A stretch of DNA of 64,000 bases from assembly GCA_010909165.1 (NCBI GenBank), contig MU008171.1, positions 1,116,001 to 1,180,000 of the forward strand, in the 5' to 3' direction. Shown piece after piece: positions 32,491 through 43,150 of the stretch (position 1 is its first letter; each line of letters starts with the position of its first letter). A model generated the notes under the pieces. That model saw only the letters and a program-made list of their open reading frames with translations. It was not told the origin of the DNA and did not search any database. This DNA is from Anthoceros angustus. Its lineage: Eukaryota > Streptophyta > Anthocerotopsida > Anthocerotales > Anthocerotaceae. Made by a program: the position numbers and the translations under genes.

Positions 32491-33530
32491 AGGGACACAA
32501 CCGCTTGTTCCTACCATATCTATATGGTTTATTGGTGTCCACGCTCTTGAATCCGCTGAAATCATCATACTCGGTGGGCTGGTTGTAGTGGAGCACTAAA
32601 ACCAATGGATGTTGAAGATGAACGTCGATAGGCCCCCCACATCAAATTTGGCATCGAGGGTGTCTTTGATTTTCCCAAAATACTGGGACTCGCCTTCTCC
32701 CAGGCCAAACTTCCCACTGACCCAATAATCTTGGGTGGCACTACGCATTGCATCTTCTGTCATTGTTTGGTAGTGAAAGCCTCTGGTGTCCAACCCGCGG
32801 TACGTGTTCAGGGTTAACTTCGGATCACTAATGATGCTGCATATGTCATTGTAATCCGGCAGGTGCTGCCATCGGCCTTCCCGAACACCTGCATGGAGCC
32901 AATCCAATACTTCAAAGTATCTGTTAGGATGATTGGTCCGAATCGCCTGCATTGCTTCTGCATGGTCAAGAAAGTGCCAGTGCAGTCTGGTATGTTTGTC
33001 ATGGTCCAGTGTCCAGGGCGTAGCTTTACCGATTGGCTCCTCAGACTTTCAGTCGTAGTATCCAAAATTAAAAAGCTCGGCATGCTCTGCTTCAACACAT
33101 GCATGTCCCTTTCCATGGGGTCCATCCATCTAGCATGGACGATGCCATGACTTTCGACCTCATCTACCAAATGAACAATTAGATGTTGCATTGGATTCCA
33201 AATGCATGATGGGAAGTGCTTTTCGAGGTTGATCATGATGTCCACCACTTTGCCTTTCCATCTCGAGATATCTATAACATCAATTGATTTCTTGCAAATC
33301 GAGCGGTACAAGCCACTAAGTGCCACAAAGGCATTGTACTCTTTCCCCTCTAATCGACCTCGGAGCGCTATGGGCAGGAAGTACTGCATAAGGAGATGCT
33401 AGTCGTGCGATTTCAGACCTGTCACTTTCAGCCCAGTAAAGCATGTATGCAAGTTTGATCCAAACCCGGTTGGGGGCCTGATCCGGGATAACTCAAGCTT
33501 AACAGCTTCCAGATGCACGTTGAAGTCAAT
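32387..33530 (-). pseudogene. CACTA (En/Spm-type) transposon remnant: DUF4218 and DUF4216 parts
   Basis: Read on the minus strand from 33,530, the text GLKSHD is followed by TAG and then HLLMQYFLPIALRG. This is the start of the DUF4218 domain with one in-frame stop at about 33,399-33,401. The domain continues with NLEKHFPSCIWNPMQHLIVH and ARWMDPMERDMHVLK (33,389-32,814). After a frameshift near 32,850 the DUF4216-like part follows: TLNTYRGLDTRGFHYQTM, SQYFGKIKDTLDAKF and NIHWF. A further phase change leads to YDDFSGFKSVDTNKPYRYG (32,605-32,480). These domains accompany the transposase of plant CACTA elements. The transposase itself and CACTA termini are not seen, so this is an internal piece. 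Confidence 0.75.
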
Positions 33531-34602
33531 AATTGTCAAGCATTCTGGAAACTCATGAGTGGCACACTTGACACGCACAATGCAAGGATAGATTTAGAAG
33601 ATTTAGACTCCAAGCCATGGTTCTGGGTTGTATGGGAAAATGAAGAACCACATTATCCACCGGCATCCTATGTGTTGCCACGAGTTGCCAACTCCAGCTC
33701 CCGTTCTAGCTTTTGCAAAGTGGAGGAAGCGCGGCCCGAAAACTGCACTTTGCCCCCTTTGGATGTCTGCCACCTGGCGGCTGCACAACCCTAGATTGGG
33801 TTCATCATTCCAAAATCCTAATTCTATCTAAACTACCTATTTTCCTATTCTGACTGCTACTCCTAATTAATCGCTTGCTAATCATTTGATATATTTATTC
33901 CCTATCGATGAGCATATATAGTGGATATCCCCCCTCTATTCTAAATTCCCTTTTTAGCCGAGACGCCTTCAGCCTACCCCGGTAGTCTGCCCTTCCTCAT
34001 GTAGGACCTCGCATGATTAGATACTTTCTTTGCTAGAGCATGCCTATGCTAGAGCCAATATCATGCTGTGTCAACTATGCTAGCTGGAAGCCCGATCACC
34101 GGGGCATAAACTTTTAATTCCATTGAGCTGAACAAAATGGAGAATGGCCTTGGAGACAGTTTGAAACGAAAAAAGAGCATTGTGAAGCTTGTAAACTAAC
34201 AGCTAGACAAGCTTGACAAGCTTGACAAGCTTCTAGCTGATAGTAAACTACCAGCTAGAAGCGTCCGCAAAAAGTGAGGAAGAAGATGTATGTAGTCCTA
34301 TTACGAGATGAGAATTAAGTGTGACCTTGCTCAGCAACTCATTTTTTGTCGTTGTGCCTTTAAATGCTTATTGCAGTCTCCATACTTGCCCGGAGATTGT
34401 ATAGCTTGATTCGGAAGAACGCCCTCAATCCAAGCTGGACAATGAGCCATCTTTACTATGATAAGATTGAGCATACTTCTAAGTATGTGTGAGAGAAGAG
34501 AACAAACTCACCTTTTGCTATGAATCATTTGAATGTTTATTTCAGTCTCTTTATTTCGGCTCTAACAGAAGGAGGCTAATCATAGGACTGGCATGAAGGG
34601 CA
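33531..34602. other. No gene recognised; AT-richer sequence with a hairpin
   Basis: Short frames have no domain. The text at 34,201-34,230 contains three ACAAGCTTG units, and a perfect hairpin lies at 34,229-34,262. The stretch may be further CACTA non-coding sequence, where subterminal repeats are common, but this is not shown. Confidence 0.4.
34229..34262. repeat. Perfect 11-base-pair hairpin
   Basis: GCTTCTAGCTG (34,229-34,239) and CAGCTAGAAGC (34,252-34,262) are exact reverse complements around a 12-base loop. Three ACAAGCTTG units lie immediately upstream. Confidence 0.85.
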
Positions 34603-35159
34603 TATTCCATTTGCCCACGTAGATGCCATAGCCTAGTGGCTGCGGCCGTATCCGCCCACACCGGTGGTGTGAGAGGATACGGCTCCAACCCTGACACTGT
34701 CATGCAGGAAGAAGGTACGGGGAAAAAAGTGCACGGGCGGCATGGACAGCTGAAAGCGGAGTGTGGGGGCACAACCGGGCCGTCTGTGCGAAACCGTCCG
34801 GCCGTCCATGCGAAACCGGCAACCGTTGGACCGCCTCACTCCGGAAACCGGCCTCGCCTCTTTGGCCTTCCCCGCAATGGTGTGCAAGAGACAAACAATA
34901 AGACGATTTCGCAAGTGAAGTCCTGCGTCTCTCGTCAACCCTGATCGACTTACTTGCGTTTTACATAGCGTCTTTGGGCTTGATCTTTTGTAGTAGTGAC
35001 TACTCATGCTCCAGTGGGCAAGATTTCATTGTGACCATACTTAATGAAAATTCAATAGATGGCATGACGAGTATCGTGAGTCGCTGCCACTGTTAAGCAG
35101 CGGGTTAGTAATGTCTTTGTACTCGGGAGCGAAGGACATAACAAATATGAAAAACTAAG
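34603..35159 (+). repeat. SINE-like repeat with a tRNA-type A box, copy B
   Basis: This is the partner of 31,991-32,490, about 57 bases longer because of short insertions. The A box reads TAGCCTAGTGGCTGCGG and the degenerate B box GGCTCCAACCC. Together the two copies bracket the CACTA remnant. Confidence 0.45.
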
Positions 35160-36165
35160 ATCCCCACAATTAAGCACCATTGGCGAATCACTGCGGGAAT
35201 AAGAAACCTGCTCATGATAATAATTTTTTCTCTTAGCGATTGATGAGCACCAGTTTGAGATGAAGTCCCACTTGCATGCTCTATATGTAAAAAAAGCAAT
35301 GAGATGATGATGAAGATCCCACTTGTATATTCTGTGCACAAGAAAACTTTGCACAGGGTCAAGCCATTCTCTAAGGTTTATGAGGGAGATGTGTGTGCAG
35401 GGTCTAGGATGAGTAGGGCACACGAGATTGCAACAAAGTGGTCCATTTCAGGAATGTAGTGGCTGCATGTTAGAACAGCACGTGCTGGGTCGTGCTTCCG
35501 TGGTGGTGTTTAGTCCTCGTTCACGCAATTCTATTGACATTGTTGATTAATTGGTAGGTTGTTTCTCCTAGTACAGACATTTTATTGCAATTTATGTACT
35601 TATCATATGTCCCATGAGGGTCTTCCATCCTTCATGGACTTCAAAATTTTCTTCTCCTCCTCCTCTATCTAAAGCCTTGATTTTTATTTCTCTTATTATA
35701 TATATATATTTAATAAAATATTTAATTTTAAAATAACAATTTTACCAACCTTGTTTTTTTCTTATTTTTATTACAGTAAATATTTAAATTTCAAATTTCA
35801 AATTTTCTATTCACCCAGAACACCCAAAATCCTCCATTTTAAAGGACCTCAATTTGAGAGAGATTTCGATTACATGATCTATTGGAGAAGCTGGCCATAA
35901 TTGGACCTCCCATAGACAGATACAGGAGTGGTCCCTCCCCATAGGTCCGAGCTTGGGAAAATCCCCCGACCATACCCACAATACCTTCCGGGGGCGGATG
36001 GCCCATTTGTGACAAATCCATGTTTTAGCCTCATCGTTAGAAGAGAATATGGAGACTTTATAAAAAGAATGAGATGGGAAATCCCATCTACCCCGAGGTG
36101 AAAGGGGACAACTCACGACGGGGCACCCGCACTAATTAACCCTATAACCCCCCACCGCCCCCAAG
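35160..36165. other. No gene recognised; AT-rich centre
   Basis: The stretch at about 35,690-35,830 is very AT-rich (TATATATA, runs of A and T). A minus-strand frame (36,116-35,811) has no recognised domain. No RNA gene was found. Confidence 0.4.
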
Positions 36166-36640
36166 ATGTTGCCGTCCGAGATAGGGAAGGGCTTACTTAC
36201 CACTGGTGCCACCGATGCCGAGTCTCTAGCATTCATGATCGTCCTAAAGATGGCACTGACCAACGCCCTTTGCAAGACGATAAAAACCCGTTACCTGAAA
36301 TACGCCACGACATTAGAAAGGGGGAGGCCAACCCCGCCCTCGTCGTTGTGGTAGGCCCTTGCACACTCCTTATGAAACGAGAAAAAACTTTACCCAAAGC
36401 CCCATGGGTTTCAATGGCAAAGGGGATGAAAATGTGACCTTGTTGCATGGGCGTGTACTTGTAAATCTTAGTTGCGCTCCCTTCCGCCGCCCAACCTTCC
36501 AGGGTTGATGATGACATGGTCGCTAACAAAATCTCTGGTTGGGTCTGTGACAACCACGTCCGCAACCGAGACCTCGTCCCCCCGCGTCAAGAAAAGGTCA
36601 GCTCTAATAGAGACGCCATTGAGCAGAGTATACTGCCGCT
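36166..36640 (-). pseudogene. LINE (non-LTR retrotransposon) C-terminal remnant
   Basis: On the minus strand from about 36,630, RADLFLTRGDEVSVADVVV and DPTRDFVSDHVIINPG are followed, after a phase change near 36,480, by KIYKYTPMQQGHIFIPFAIE and THGALGKVFSRFIR. This matches the region after the reverse-transcriptase domain in many LINE second open frames, where an F-x-PF-x-x-ET-x-G-x-x-G pattern is common. A further phase change near 36,300 leads to the final residues. The reverse-transcriptase domain is not adjacent; a related piece lies at 60.9 kb. Confidence 0.55.
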
Positions 36641-36708
36641 CCTTGAAAGGGCCAGTATATTGTCGCTCCTTGAAAGGGCCAATATACTGCCGCTCCTTGA
36701 AAGGGCCG
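36628..36708. repeat. Three 27-base tandem units
   Basis: Units of 27 bases start at 36,628, 36,655 and 36,682. Being a multiple of three, they read as a nine-residue repeat (SILPLLERA, SILSLLERA, NILPLLERA) on the plus strand, but there is no surrounding gene. Confidence 0.9.
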
Positions 36709-36710
36709 GT

Positions 36711-36728
36711 GAGAAGACCGGTCTTCTC
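36711..36728. repeat. Perfect 18-base palindrome
   Basis: GAGAAGACC is followed without a spacer by GGTCTTCTC. It directly abuts the 27-base tandem units. Confidence 0.9.
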
Positions 36729-37809
36729 TTACTACCGTACCCCAAGGGGTGATTCGGTGTTAATTAATTAAAATTAATAAAAGTTGAAAATCCAGAAATT
36801 ATTATACTTAAAATGTTGAATAGGTAAAAATTTATGAGTTTATGATGCCGAAAATAAGAAAACTAGGGTTTGTGTGAAAAATTAGGGTCTATTTAGGGGA
36901 GGTCTATACATATCCATTAGTTTTATATATATACCTATGTATTTTAATAAATGTTGAAATTTGATAAAATTATTTTTTGTAAACATTAAAAATTTTGAAA
37001 AATATAAATATTTATGTTGAACCTTAATTTTTTTCCAAAATAATTATTTCGGCATTATCCTGTTGAACCACCCCTCGGTGTACGGTACATATTAATAATA
37101 TTTTTTAATTGTGTTATATTATATCATTTCTATGCTGTTAGAATTTTTATTTCGAGTTTTTTCTTCGAGCCGAGTTAGCTCGAACCGAGTTACATTATTC
37201 ATTTACATTATAAGAACATCTGAGTTTGTTAGAGCGGTTTGAGTGAAAAGATCCTAGTCTAATGTTATTGGCAGACAGACTTGAAGTTCTTGCTAGCTGA
37301 CCAACTGGCCGAGAGCCGGATGTGGAACCTGAAAGCACAGCCAGTTACCTCCTGAATACTTCAGAGCACCATAGCAAAGGTGAAAAATATTGGCTGAAAG
37401 CACAACCGATTTCCCCCCTCCTGTGTACATTTTATAACACCATTGTTCGACACGAAACGGTGAGACCTGGAGCAAACTGGAGCTTACTCACATCTCGCAA
37501 CTAAGCGGACCAGTATAATAGTGAGGTGCACACCACCTCAGACAAATCCAAATCCCAAGGCGTGTCAAGAGGTGAAAGAAGTTGCTACGCTTGGAGCGAT
37601 GCAGTCAACAGACCATCAAGCTACAATGCAACGGGAGATACACAAACTGGAAACAGGATCCCAGTACGCATAAACATTTCCTCTGTATTTCATACATTAT
37701 CATTACGATGACGTGCCATTGTCGATGGACACTGGAACAGCCCGAGGCACAACAAAACATGTCGGGCGCAGAATCGATGTCTCATGAAGTAAAGCCCGAT
37801 GCTGACCCT
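36729..37809. other. AT-rich intergenic region, then 3' flank of the HdeD-like gene
   Basis: From 36,760 to about 37,200 the sequence is strongly AT-rich with TATATATA runs. AACTAGGGTTTG (about 36,860) carries a telo-box-like AGGGTTT. No gene is recognised. The last few hundred bases before 37,810 are probably the 3' UTR of the minus-strand gene that follows. Confidence 0.4.
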
Positions 37810-38770
37810 CTAAGCTCCTGGAGCAGCACGGCTGCCTGCAACCGCGCCGGGTCCTGGCAAAAGAGGCTCTCGTTGTGCAGCAGAGGCAGCCCGAGATCTG
37901 CGGCCTGATGAGGAAACCATGGTGTTAGTGCCTGATCAATCGATGAGAAGACTTTCGCAAGTGTCAGAGCTTTGCAATAGGAGCTACCAAAGCTCACCTA
38001 AGTAGGCCATGGACGCGATCAACAGCATGGATAGCCCGGACACAAGCAAGTCGGATCCGAACACAATTCCTATCAGCACGAGTCCGTACGTCGGCGCAAG
38101 AGCCAAAATGGTGAAAGCAAGGATGATGGACAGTAGCCCGCTGACCAAAACGGCCGGCCAGGAGCTCATTTGCCGCACTTGGCATGCCATGAGCAGCTTC
38201 AACACTCCCTGTGAGCACACGCACGCAAATTATTGCCGGTCTCACGTTGCGGTCTCATCGACAAACTGCTCACAAACAATCCAAGAGAAAGGAGATGTGA
38301 CAAACATGAGCTAGAAACCACCCGGCGAGAACGAAGAGGAGCATCGTCCCGCCTGCGATCGGCTGAAGGAGCATCCATATGCCGACACCGAGATGAAGAA
38401 ATCCGAGAAGCAAGAATGAAGTAGTTCCCGGCGCGCCGCAGACAAGCAGGAAGTGAAGAAGCGAAACCGCGCCACTGAGAACCAGCAGCCATGCTATGAG
38501 CTGCTCCACAGCCAAAGCAAAGACGATGGGGAACACGATGCCGACAACTCCGACGGCCACGAAAATGGCTCCGAAGATGGTGTAGTAGAGTGCCAGCCTC
38601 TCCAAGTGCTCCTCTTCCACATCCGAGGTGAGCGCTCTGATCGGGATATTGATGTAATACGTCTGCCTTTCCTCGGGAGGCACACCGGCGGGGACATCTG
38701 CTGCCTGCGTCGGGGACGCCGTGCCCGCCCCATAGCCGGACTGATAGTAGCCTTCCTCCTTGGCTGCCAT
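37810..38770 (-). CDS. HdeD/DUF308-like multi-pass membrane protein, three exons, 256 aa
   Basis: Exons 38,770-38,306, 38,208-37,998 and 37,904-37,810 join in phase. The first donor (CAT|GTTTGT) is weak but is the one that keeps the frame. The first about 65 residues are polar and probably cytosolic. About six hydrophobic spans follow (for example FGAIFVAVGVVGIVFPIV, LLHFLLVCGAPG, GFLHLGVGIWMLL, LLFVLAGWFL, GLLSIILAFTILALAP, YGLVLIGIVFGSDLLVSG). The pattern of paired helices with LAGW and the ending GxDLLVSG matches the HdeD family, best known from bacteria, where HdeD takes part in acid resistance. A short Arg/Ala-rich tail ends the protein. The family fit is good, but the function in a plant-type cell is unknown. 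Confidence 0.75.
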
Positions 38771-39650
38771 GATCGATGCTTAACCCTGCGCTCCTGCCGA
38801 TCCTCCTCAAATTGATATGCGCTGATACCTTTCCTCGCTTTGCCCCCGCCTTAGCAGCAGCAGCAGCAGCAGCGATTCAGCCAAAGAGTTTCAGGGACAA
38901 TGCTTTGAGGACGCACATGGCATCCACCAGGCTTGCGAGCCGAGGGTGAGAGTGTCGGCCTCCTGAAAGCACAACGTACACACGGGACATGTGGACAGCC
39001 ACGTGTCTGCTTGCCCGGACTGTTATGTGGTAGAGCCCTTCATGCACGCCGACTGTGGCCAGCTGTCGCCTCCTACCGGCTAGTTTTGTGCTACAGATGC
39101 CGAGTCAAACAATGTTCACTGGCTACAGACGGTCGCAGTTCTCGGTGCCCTAAATCATGTATTAACGTTCTCAAAGAGGAGCTGCGCACACCCCAGTCAC
39201 TATTCGTTACCACCTAGAGACTTGTCACCTGTTTGTCCCCCACACCGGAAGACTGGATCAGTAGTGTGAAAAAGTATCAATCAATTCACTCCACCTGCAT
39301 CTGCCGATCTAGACATACATACTGTATCAGCCGCCCCGGGGTTGAGATGCGGCGTAAAGATAAGGCCCTCAAAGTTGAAGTCTGAAAAAGATTTTCTGCT
39401 AACGAATTGTCGTCCAGCCCAAGCTCTATTGAGGTACTTACATCAAGTTGCCCCATAAGTGACACCTAGAAGTTGGAAGGACCTTGAGCAAGCATGCCAC
39501 GTTGCTGCATACAGGCCAGCATATTTCTGGGGCTTCTGCATGAGCTGTTGCTTCATCTGGGCCCTTCAGAGAACAGAAAGATTCTTCCCATGAGAGCCCA
39601 CAAAGGGACCTATTTCAGAGTGCTGAAATGAGACAAAACACTTCAAGTTC
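38771..39650. other. Intergenic region between two minus-strand genes
   Basis: It contains seven AGC units at 38,853-38,873, probably in the 5' UTR of the HdeD-like gene (GCT repeats on its sense strand). The part next to 39,650 is the expected 3' UTR of the receptor-like gene. No further gene is recognised. Confidence 0.5.
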
Positions 39651-40979
39651 CTAAAGTTCAAAATCGTCATCTTTGAGAGCCGCCTCTCTTGTAGCTTCCT
39701 CCTCCTCTTCATCAAGCACAAAGTAGGGGTTGTGAGGAACCGGGCGGAACTTATAGCCCGTGAATAAGTAAAATGCAAGAGTGGCCAGCTCCTCCGCAAG
39801 GTCGCTTGTCCAGTGATAGTTGTAAGTCGTCACCGTCTTGAGCGCAAAAACTACAATGCGCGTGAAGTAGATGTAGCTCACCACAACAATATAATACTGC
39901 CGAAACAAGGTGAGCTTCACCACATTTCTGGCAGCCTTGCCGTCTGTCTGAGATGCTTCTCGAAGATGCTTTATCGACCAGACGATGGGGAGCAAGACTG
40001 CACAGCAGCAGATGAGGTCGAACAAGAGAAATACTTGCCTCCACGTCAACCAGCTGCGGTTTGAGGCAGGCCCCGTCTCTTCAATCACAATATTGGCTAT
40101 GTTTGCCATGACTTGTAGGGGAATAACCACCATGAGAACCTTCTTTTCCTTGTCCTGCAGAAACGGCTTCAGAAAGGACCAGCCTGTACCGATCAGCACA
40201 ATGACTATGAAGAGCATCACTCCCCGGAAGAAGCCGGATATGGTATAGGCAATATCCCATCCATGGGGTGTCCCAGTCTTCTCCACATAAGATTTGTCAG
40301 CCGCCTCGAACATCAAATTCAACACTTTTATGAAAACCAAGAGCCCCATGAGCAGATGGATGGAGTGGGCTGTTTCCTTCTGCTTCAAGCAGACGTACAC
40401 CCAGACGACGAACAGCACGACATAAATCGTGGCAAAGGAGAAATAAAGAGACGGCAGCTGCGTCTGACCTGCAGGGAGGTAGCTTTTCACTCCCTTCACC
40501 AAATTGTACATCTCAGTGGTGACCTCCATAGATACGTGGTTCTCCTGGCAGTTAGAAAACATAAGCGTATACTCATCTGCTTCGATGCTGGCATTATAGG
40601 AGTAAGGGAACTGGGCCACATCCTCCAGCCGGAACAAAAGCTTGACATGCTGGTTATCCAGCAGGCAGTCATTGGGATTCTGCTCCTCATCCACCAGAAC
40701 CTGCAGACGGGCCTCCCCAGTGATGAGGAAAAACCCCATGGAGTGGGCGGACGCAGCTGGAGCATTGCCCGCCGTCTGCACCTCTAGACTATTGAGAATG
40801 ACATCCACCCGACCCTGGGAGCCGAAGCCGAAGGTCTCGAACACTATAATGTTCCGGTTATCATCCTTGATACTGGAGTGCACGATGTCGGCATTGCAGA
40901 GCGGCAGGAGCGCAAGCAACAGGAAGAAAGCCAGTCCCAAGCAGCCCGGAAGCGCGGCTCTCCCACCCCCGCCCCCCAT
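39651..40979 (-). CDS. Lung seven-transmembrane receptor family protein (GPR107/CAND-like), 442 aa, intronless
   Basis: A single uninterrupted frame runs from the ATG at 40,979 to TGA/TAA at 39,651. This start gives an immediate signal peptide (ALPGCLGLAFFLLLALLPL, cleavage after CNA); an ATG at 41,021 would add 14 residues ahead of it. The lumenal N-terminal domain (about residues 30-180) has the FxTFGFGSxGxV pattern and paired cysteines (DCLLD, SNCQENH). Seven membrane spans follow, from SLYFSFATIYVVLFVVWVYV to ATLAFYLFTGYKF. The tail is RPVPHNPYF then a run of glutamates. This is the GOST architecture shared by GPR107/108 and plant candidate GPCRs CAND6/7, which act in Golgi and trafficking. 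G-protein coupling in plants is unproven. No damage is seen. Confidence 0.9.
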   Translation of the reverse strand: MGGGGGRAALPGCLGLAFFLLLALLPLCNADIVHSSIKDDNRNIIVFETFGFGSQGRVDVILNSLEVQTAGNAPAASAHSMGFFLITGEARLQVLVDEEQNPNDCLLDNQHVKLLFRLEDVAQFPYSYNASIEADEYTLMFSNCQENHVSMEVTTEMYNLVKGVKSYLPAGQTQLPSLYFSFATIYVVLFVVWVYVCLKQKETAHSIHLLMGLLVFIKVLNLMFEAADKSYVEKTGTPHGWDIAYTISGFFRGVMLFIVIVLIGTGWSFLKPFLQDKEKKVLMVVIPLQVMANIANIVIEETGPASNRSWLTWRQVFLLFDLICCCAVLLPIVWSIKHLREASQTDGKAARNVVKLTLFRQYYIVVVSYIYFTRIVVFALKTVTTYNYHWTSDLAEELATLAFYLFTGYKFRPVPHNPYFVLDEEEEEATREAALKDDDFEL

Positions 40980-41021
40980 GGCTCGGGGGCTACCGATGCG
41001 CAAAACCTGAAGCATGCACAA

Positions 41022-42374
41022 CGCCGAGAAACCGTGAGGAGGAGCTGGGAAACATCACATTGCAACCCTTCCACACCAAATGGCGACGTGTCTGGGCGGC
41101 ACATCAACTGACGAAGCAGGTCGGAACAAATCCGCATCTGCAGAGCCAAGCCAAGGAAGGCAAAAGCACAGCCGCATCAAAGCAGCAACCTAGTAACTTA
41201 CGCTTGCAGCAAACCGGCGAGGGGATCGACCTAGCCAGTGCCCTGCAGCGACAGGTCGGGAGACCCAAACCCTGTGGCTTCGCCGACACTTTCTCCGGTT
41301 GGAGTGGGAAAGCCAAGAAGCTTCTGCCCTGTGGGCTGCTTAGTTCACAACTTCAAAATCGTCTCATAGATTCTTGCGTCCAACTCTGGAAATTGCTCGC
41401 AGGTAGACTATTACCCGGCCTGCCTGCCTGCCGTAGGTAGTTCAGCTGCAGGCAATATACCTACCTGTATCTTTTTAGCGGAATACATAGACGTCATTCC
41501 GTCATTCCGTCATTCCGTCATTCCGTCATTCAAGATAAAAAGGAAAGCAGCTGGGAGATTCTTAGCTAGAGATTCTGGCAAACAATATAATAAAAAAAGG
41601 AAGAAGTCTCTTATAGTCCATCTGGACGGAATTTTATTGTTATGGGACTCCGTATTTAACAACTTGTACCATGGTGTGCTTGAGCTGCTTGCACTAAAGG
41701 TATCCACTCCCTCTAGGCATCCTATCTAAGTATCCATCTAAGTGCTCGATGTTTAACAGCGGATCTTCTTATAAATGTGTGTCCATTTGGCTGAGAGCTT
41801 GCGGAGATCGACCAATGCGGCACCCTATATAGGAAAATCCAAGAGGTAAGTGGCTAACCTTTATAATATCCTCACAAACTTAGTTGTTTTGTTAGTGGAA
41901 GAAAATCTTCTTGTGTCTTGTCTCACAAGTTACTAAGCAGGTTTAATATTTTCAGGTTATTAATAAAAAATTTAACTTTAAGCTCTAAAAAAAACAGTCA
42001 GTTGATATTTGTGATACCAATTGAACAACTATGGAGTAGGTTCTATTGAATTTTATAAGCTTTCGCAATTTACTTACTAACCTAATATATGTCCTTAGTG
42101 GACTTTAATAGAGCTTCTTTTTCTTTTTATGTTCATTCTTCCAAACCATCATCCATAATAAAGTAATATTTCATCCATCAATCATCTCGAGAGCTTTTAC
42201 CTTAAAACCCTTAAGAGGCTATTCACAAGTCATATCAAAGATATCAATCAATGATTATTAAAATAATTTCTATGACCTTTTGCAAAAATGAGCTATCCTT
42301 TGTATCGGGAGCTTTATCTATATTTTCGTTAATTTCCTAAATGTAAAGATTTCATAGTCTTCATCCTATTTTTA
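41022..42374. other. 5' flank of the receptor-like gene, then AT-rich intergenic DNA
   Basis: The first about 400 bases are GC-richer and probably hold the promoter and 5' UTR of the minus-strand receptor-like gene. From about 41,560 the sequence is AT-rich with no gene recognised. Confidence 0.45.
41493..41531. repeat. GTCATTCC microsatellite, almost five units
   Basis: Four perfect eight-base units and a partial fifth run from 41,493 to 41,531. Confidence 0.95.
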
Positions 42375-42500
42375 AGAAAGATCGGTCGTCTTCTTACAAA
42401 CCTAGAACTTTAATTTGAAACCCTAAGGGCATCACTGGACTAGCCATTTAGCTACCATTCTGAAATGGTGGAAATTAGGCTAAACCGCACTTCCAGACAG

Positions 42501-42560
42501 CCGCTGATTTATCTGTCTGGTTCATTAATGCCGCTGATTTGTCTGTCTGGTTCATTAATG
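42501..42560. repeat. 30-base tandem duplication
   Basis: Two units starting CCGCTGATTT lie at 42,501-42,530 and 42,531-42,560 with one mismatch. Confidence 0.95.
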
Positions 42561-43002
42561 TAGCGCCGCAAATCGCGAATAGCTCGTTTGAGAACCGTGC
42601 GATACATTACCTTTGTATGTTGAACTATCGTTGTTGGATGAAAACAAAATAACTACTGTATCCATGTGCCCATTCCTAACATGTGTTGAACCATCATTGA
42701 ATACGCTCATTGAGGCCACTCAAATAGGGAGCGGCTATGAGAAAGTGGAAGACAATGCGTTATGCTTCTTGAGTGATGAGAAAATGATGATATGTTTGAT
42801 GAATGGAGTTAGGCTGTTACCTTTCCATAGCTGGCATGCATGCTGCCTAACTAGAGCTCGCACAAAGTGTGAGTAACTTTTCTCCAAACGGATTGTAAAG
42901 AATTACATTTCCGTTCAATCTAACTAGGCAAAGCTTACATGGCATATGATAAGGTGAATGGTGATGGGCATACCGAACATAGCTTCATAGGATGAACCAC
43001 CA

Positions 43003-43052
43003 GTGTGGTGGTGCCATAAACAAAACTGTGTGGTGGTGCCATAAACAAAACT
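43003..43052. repeat. 25-base perfect tandem duplication
   Basis: Two identical units beginning GTGTGGTGGTGCCATAAAC lie at 43,003-43,027 and 43,028-43,052. Confidence 0.95.
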
Positions 43053-43150
43053 TACTTTCTTATTCAATGTGTTCTAGAAATGTGCAAATTATGGCCCTTG
43101 CGCACATCACTTGGGATGACATCATAAGATTTTTTTGAGCTTGTTGCGTA

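Larger units (their letters stand above)
42375..43150. repeat. Left member of a split direct repeat
   Basis: Two blocks here (about 42,375-42,430 and 43,065-43,148) match adjacent parts of 44,175-44,340 at the right. Here they are separated by about 630 bases, so either this copy gained an insertion or the other lost it. The right member continues without a gap. Confidence 0.65.

Noticed and set aside
40263-40787. Plus-strand 174-codon frame opposite the receptor-like gene
   Set aside because: It is antisense to a well-supported seven-transmembrane coding region and has no domain of its own.
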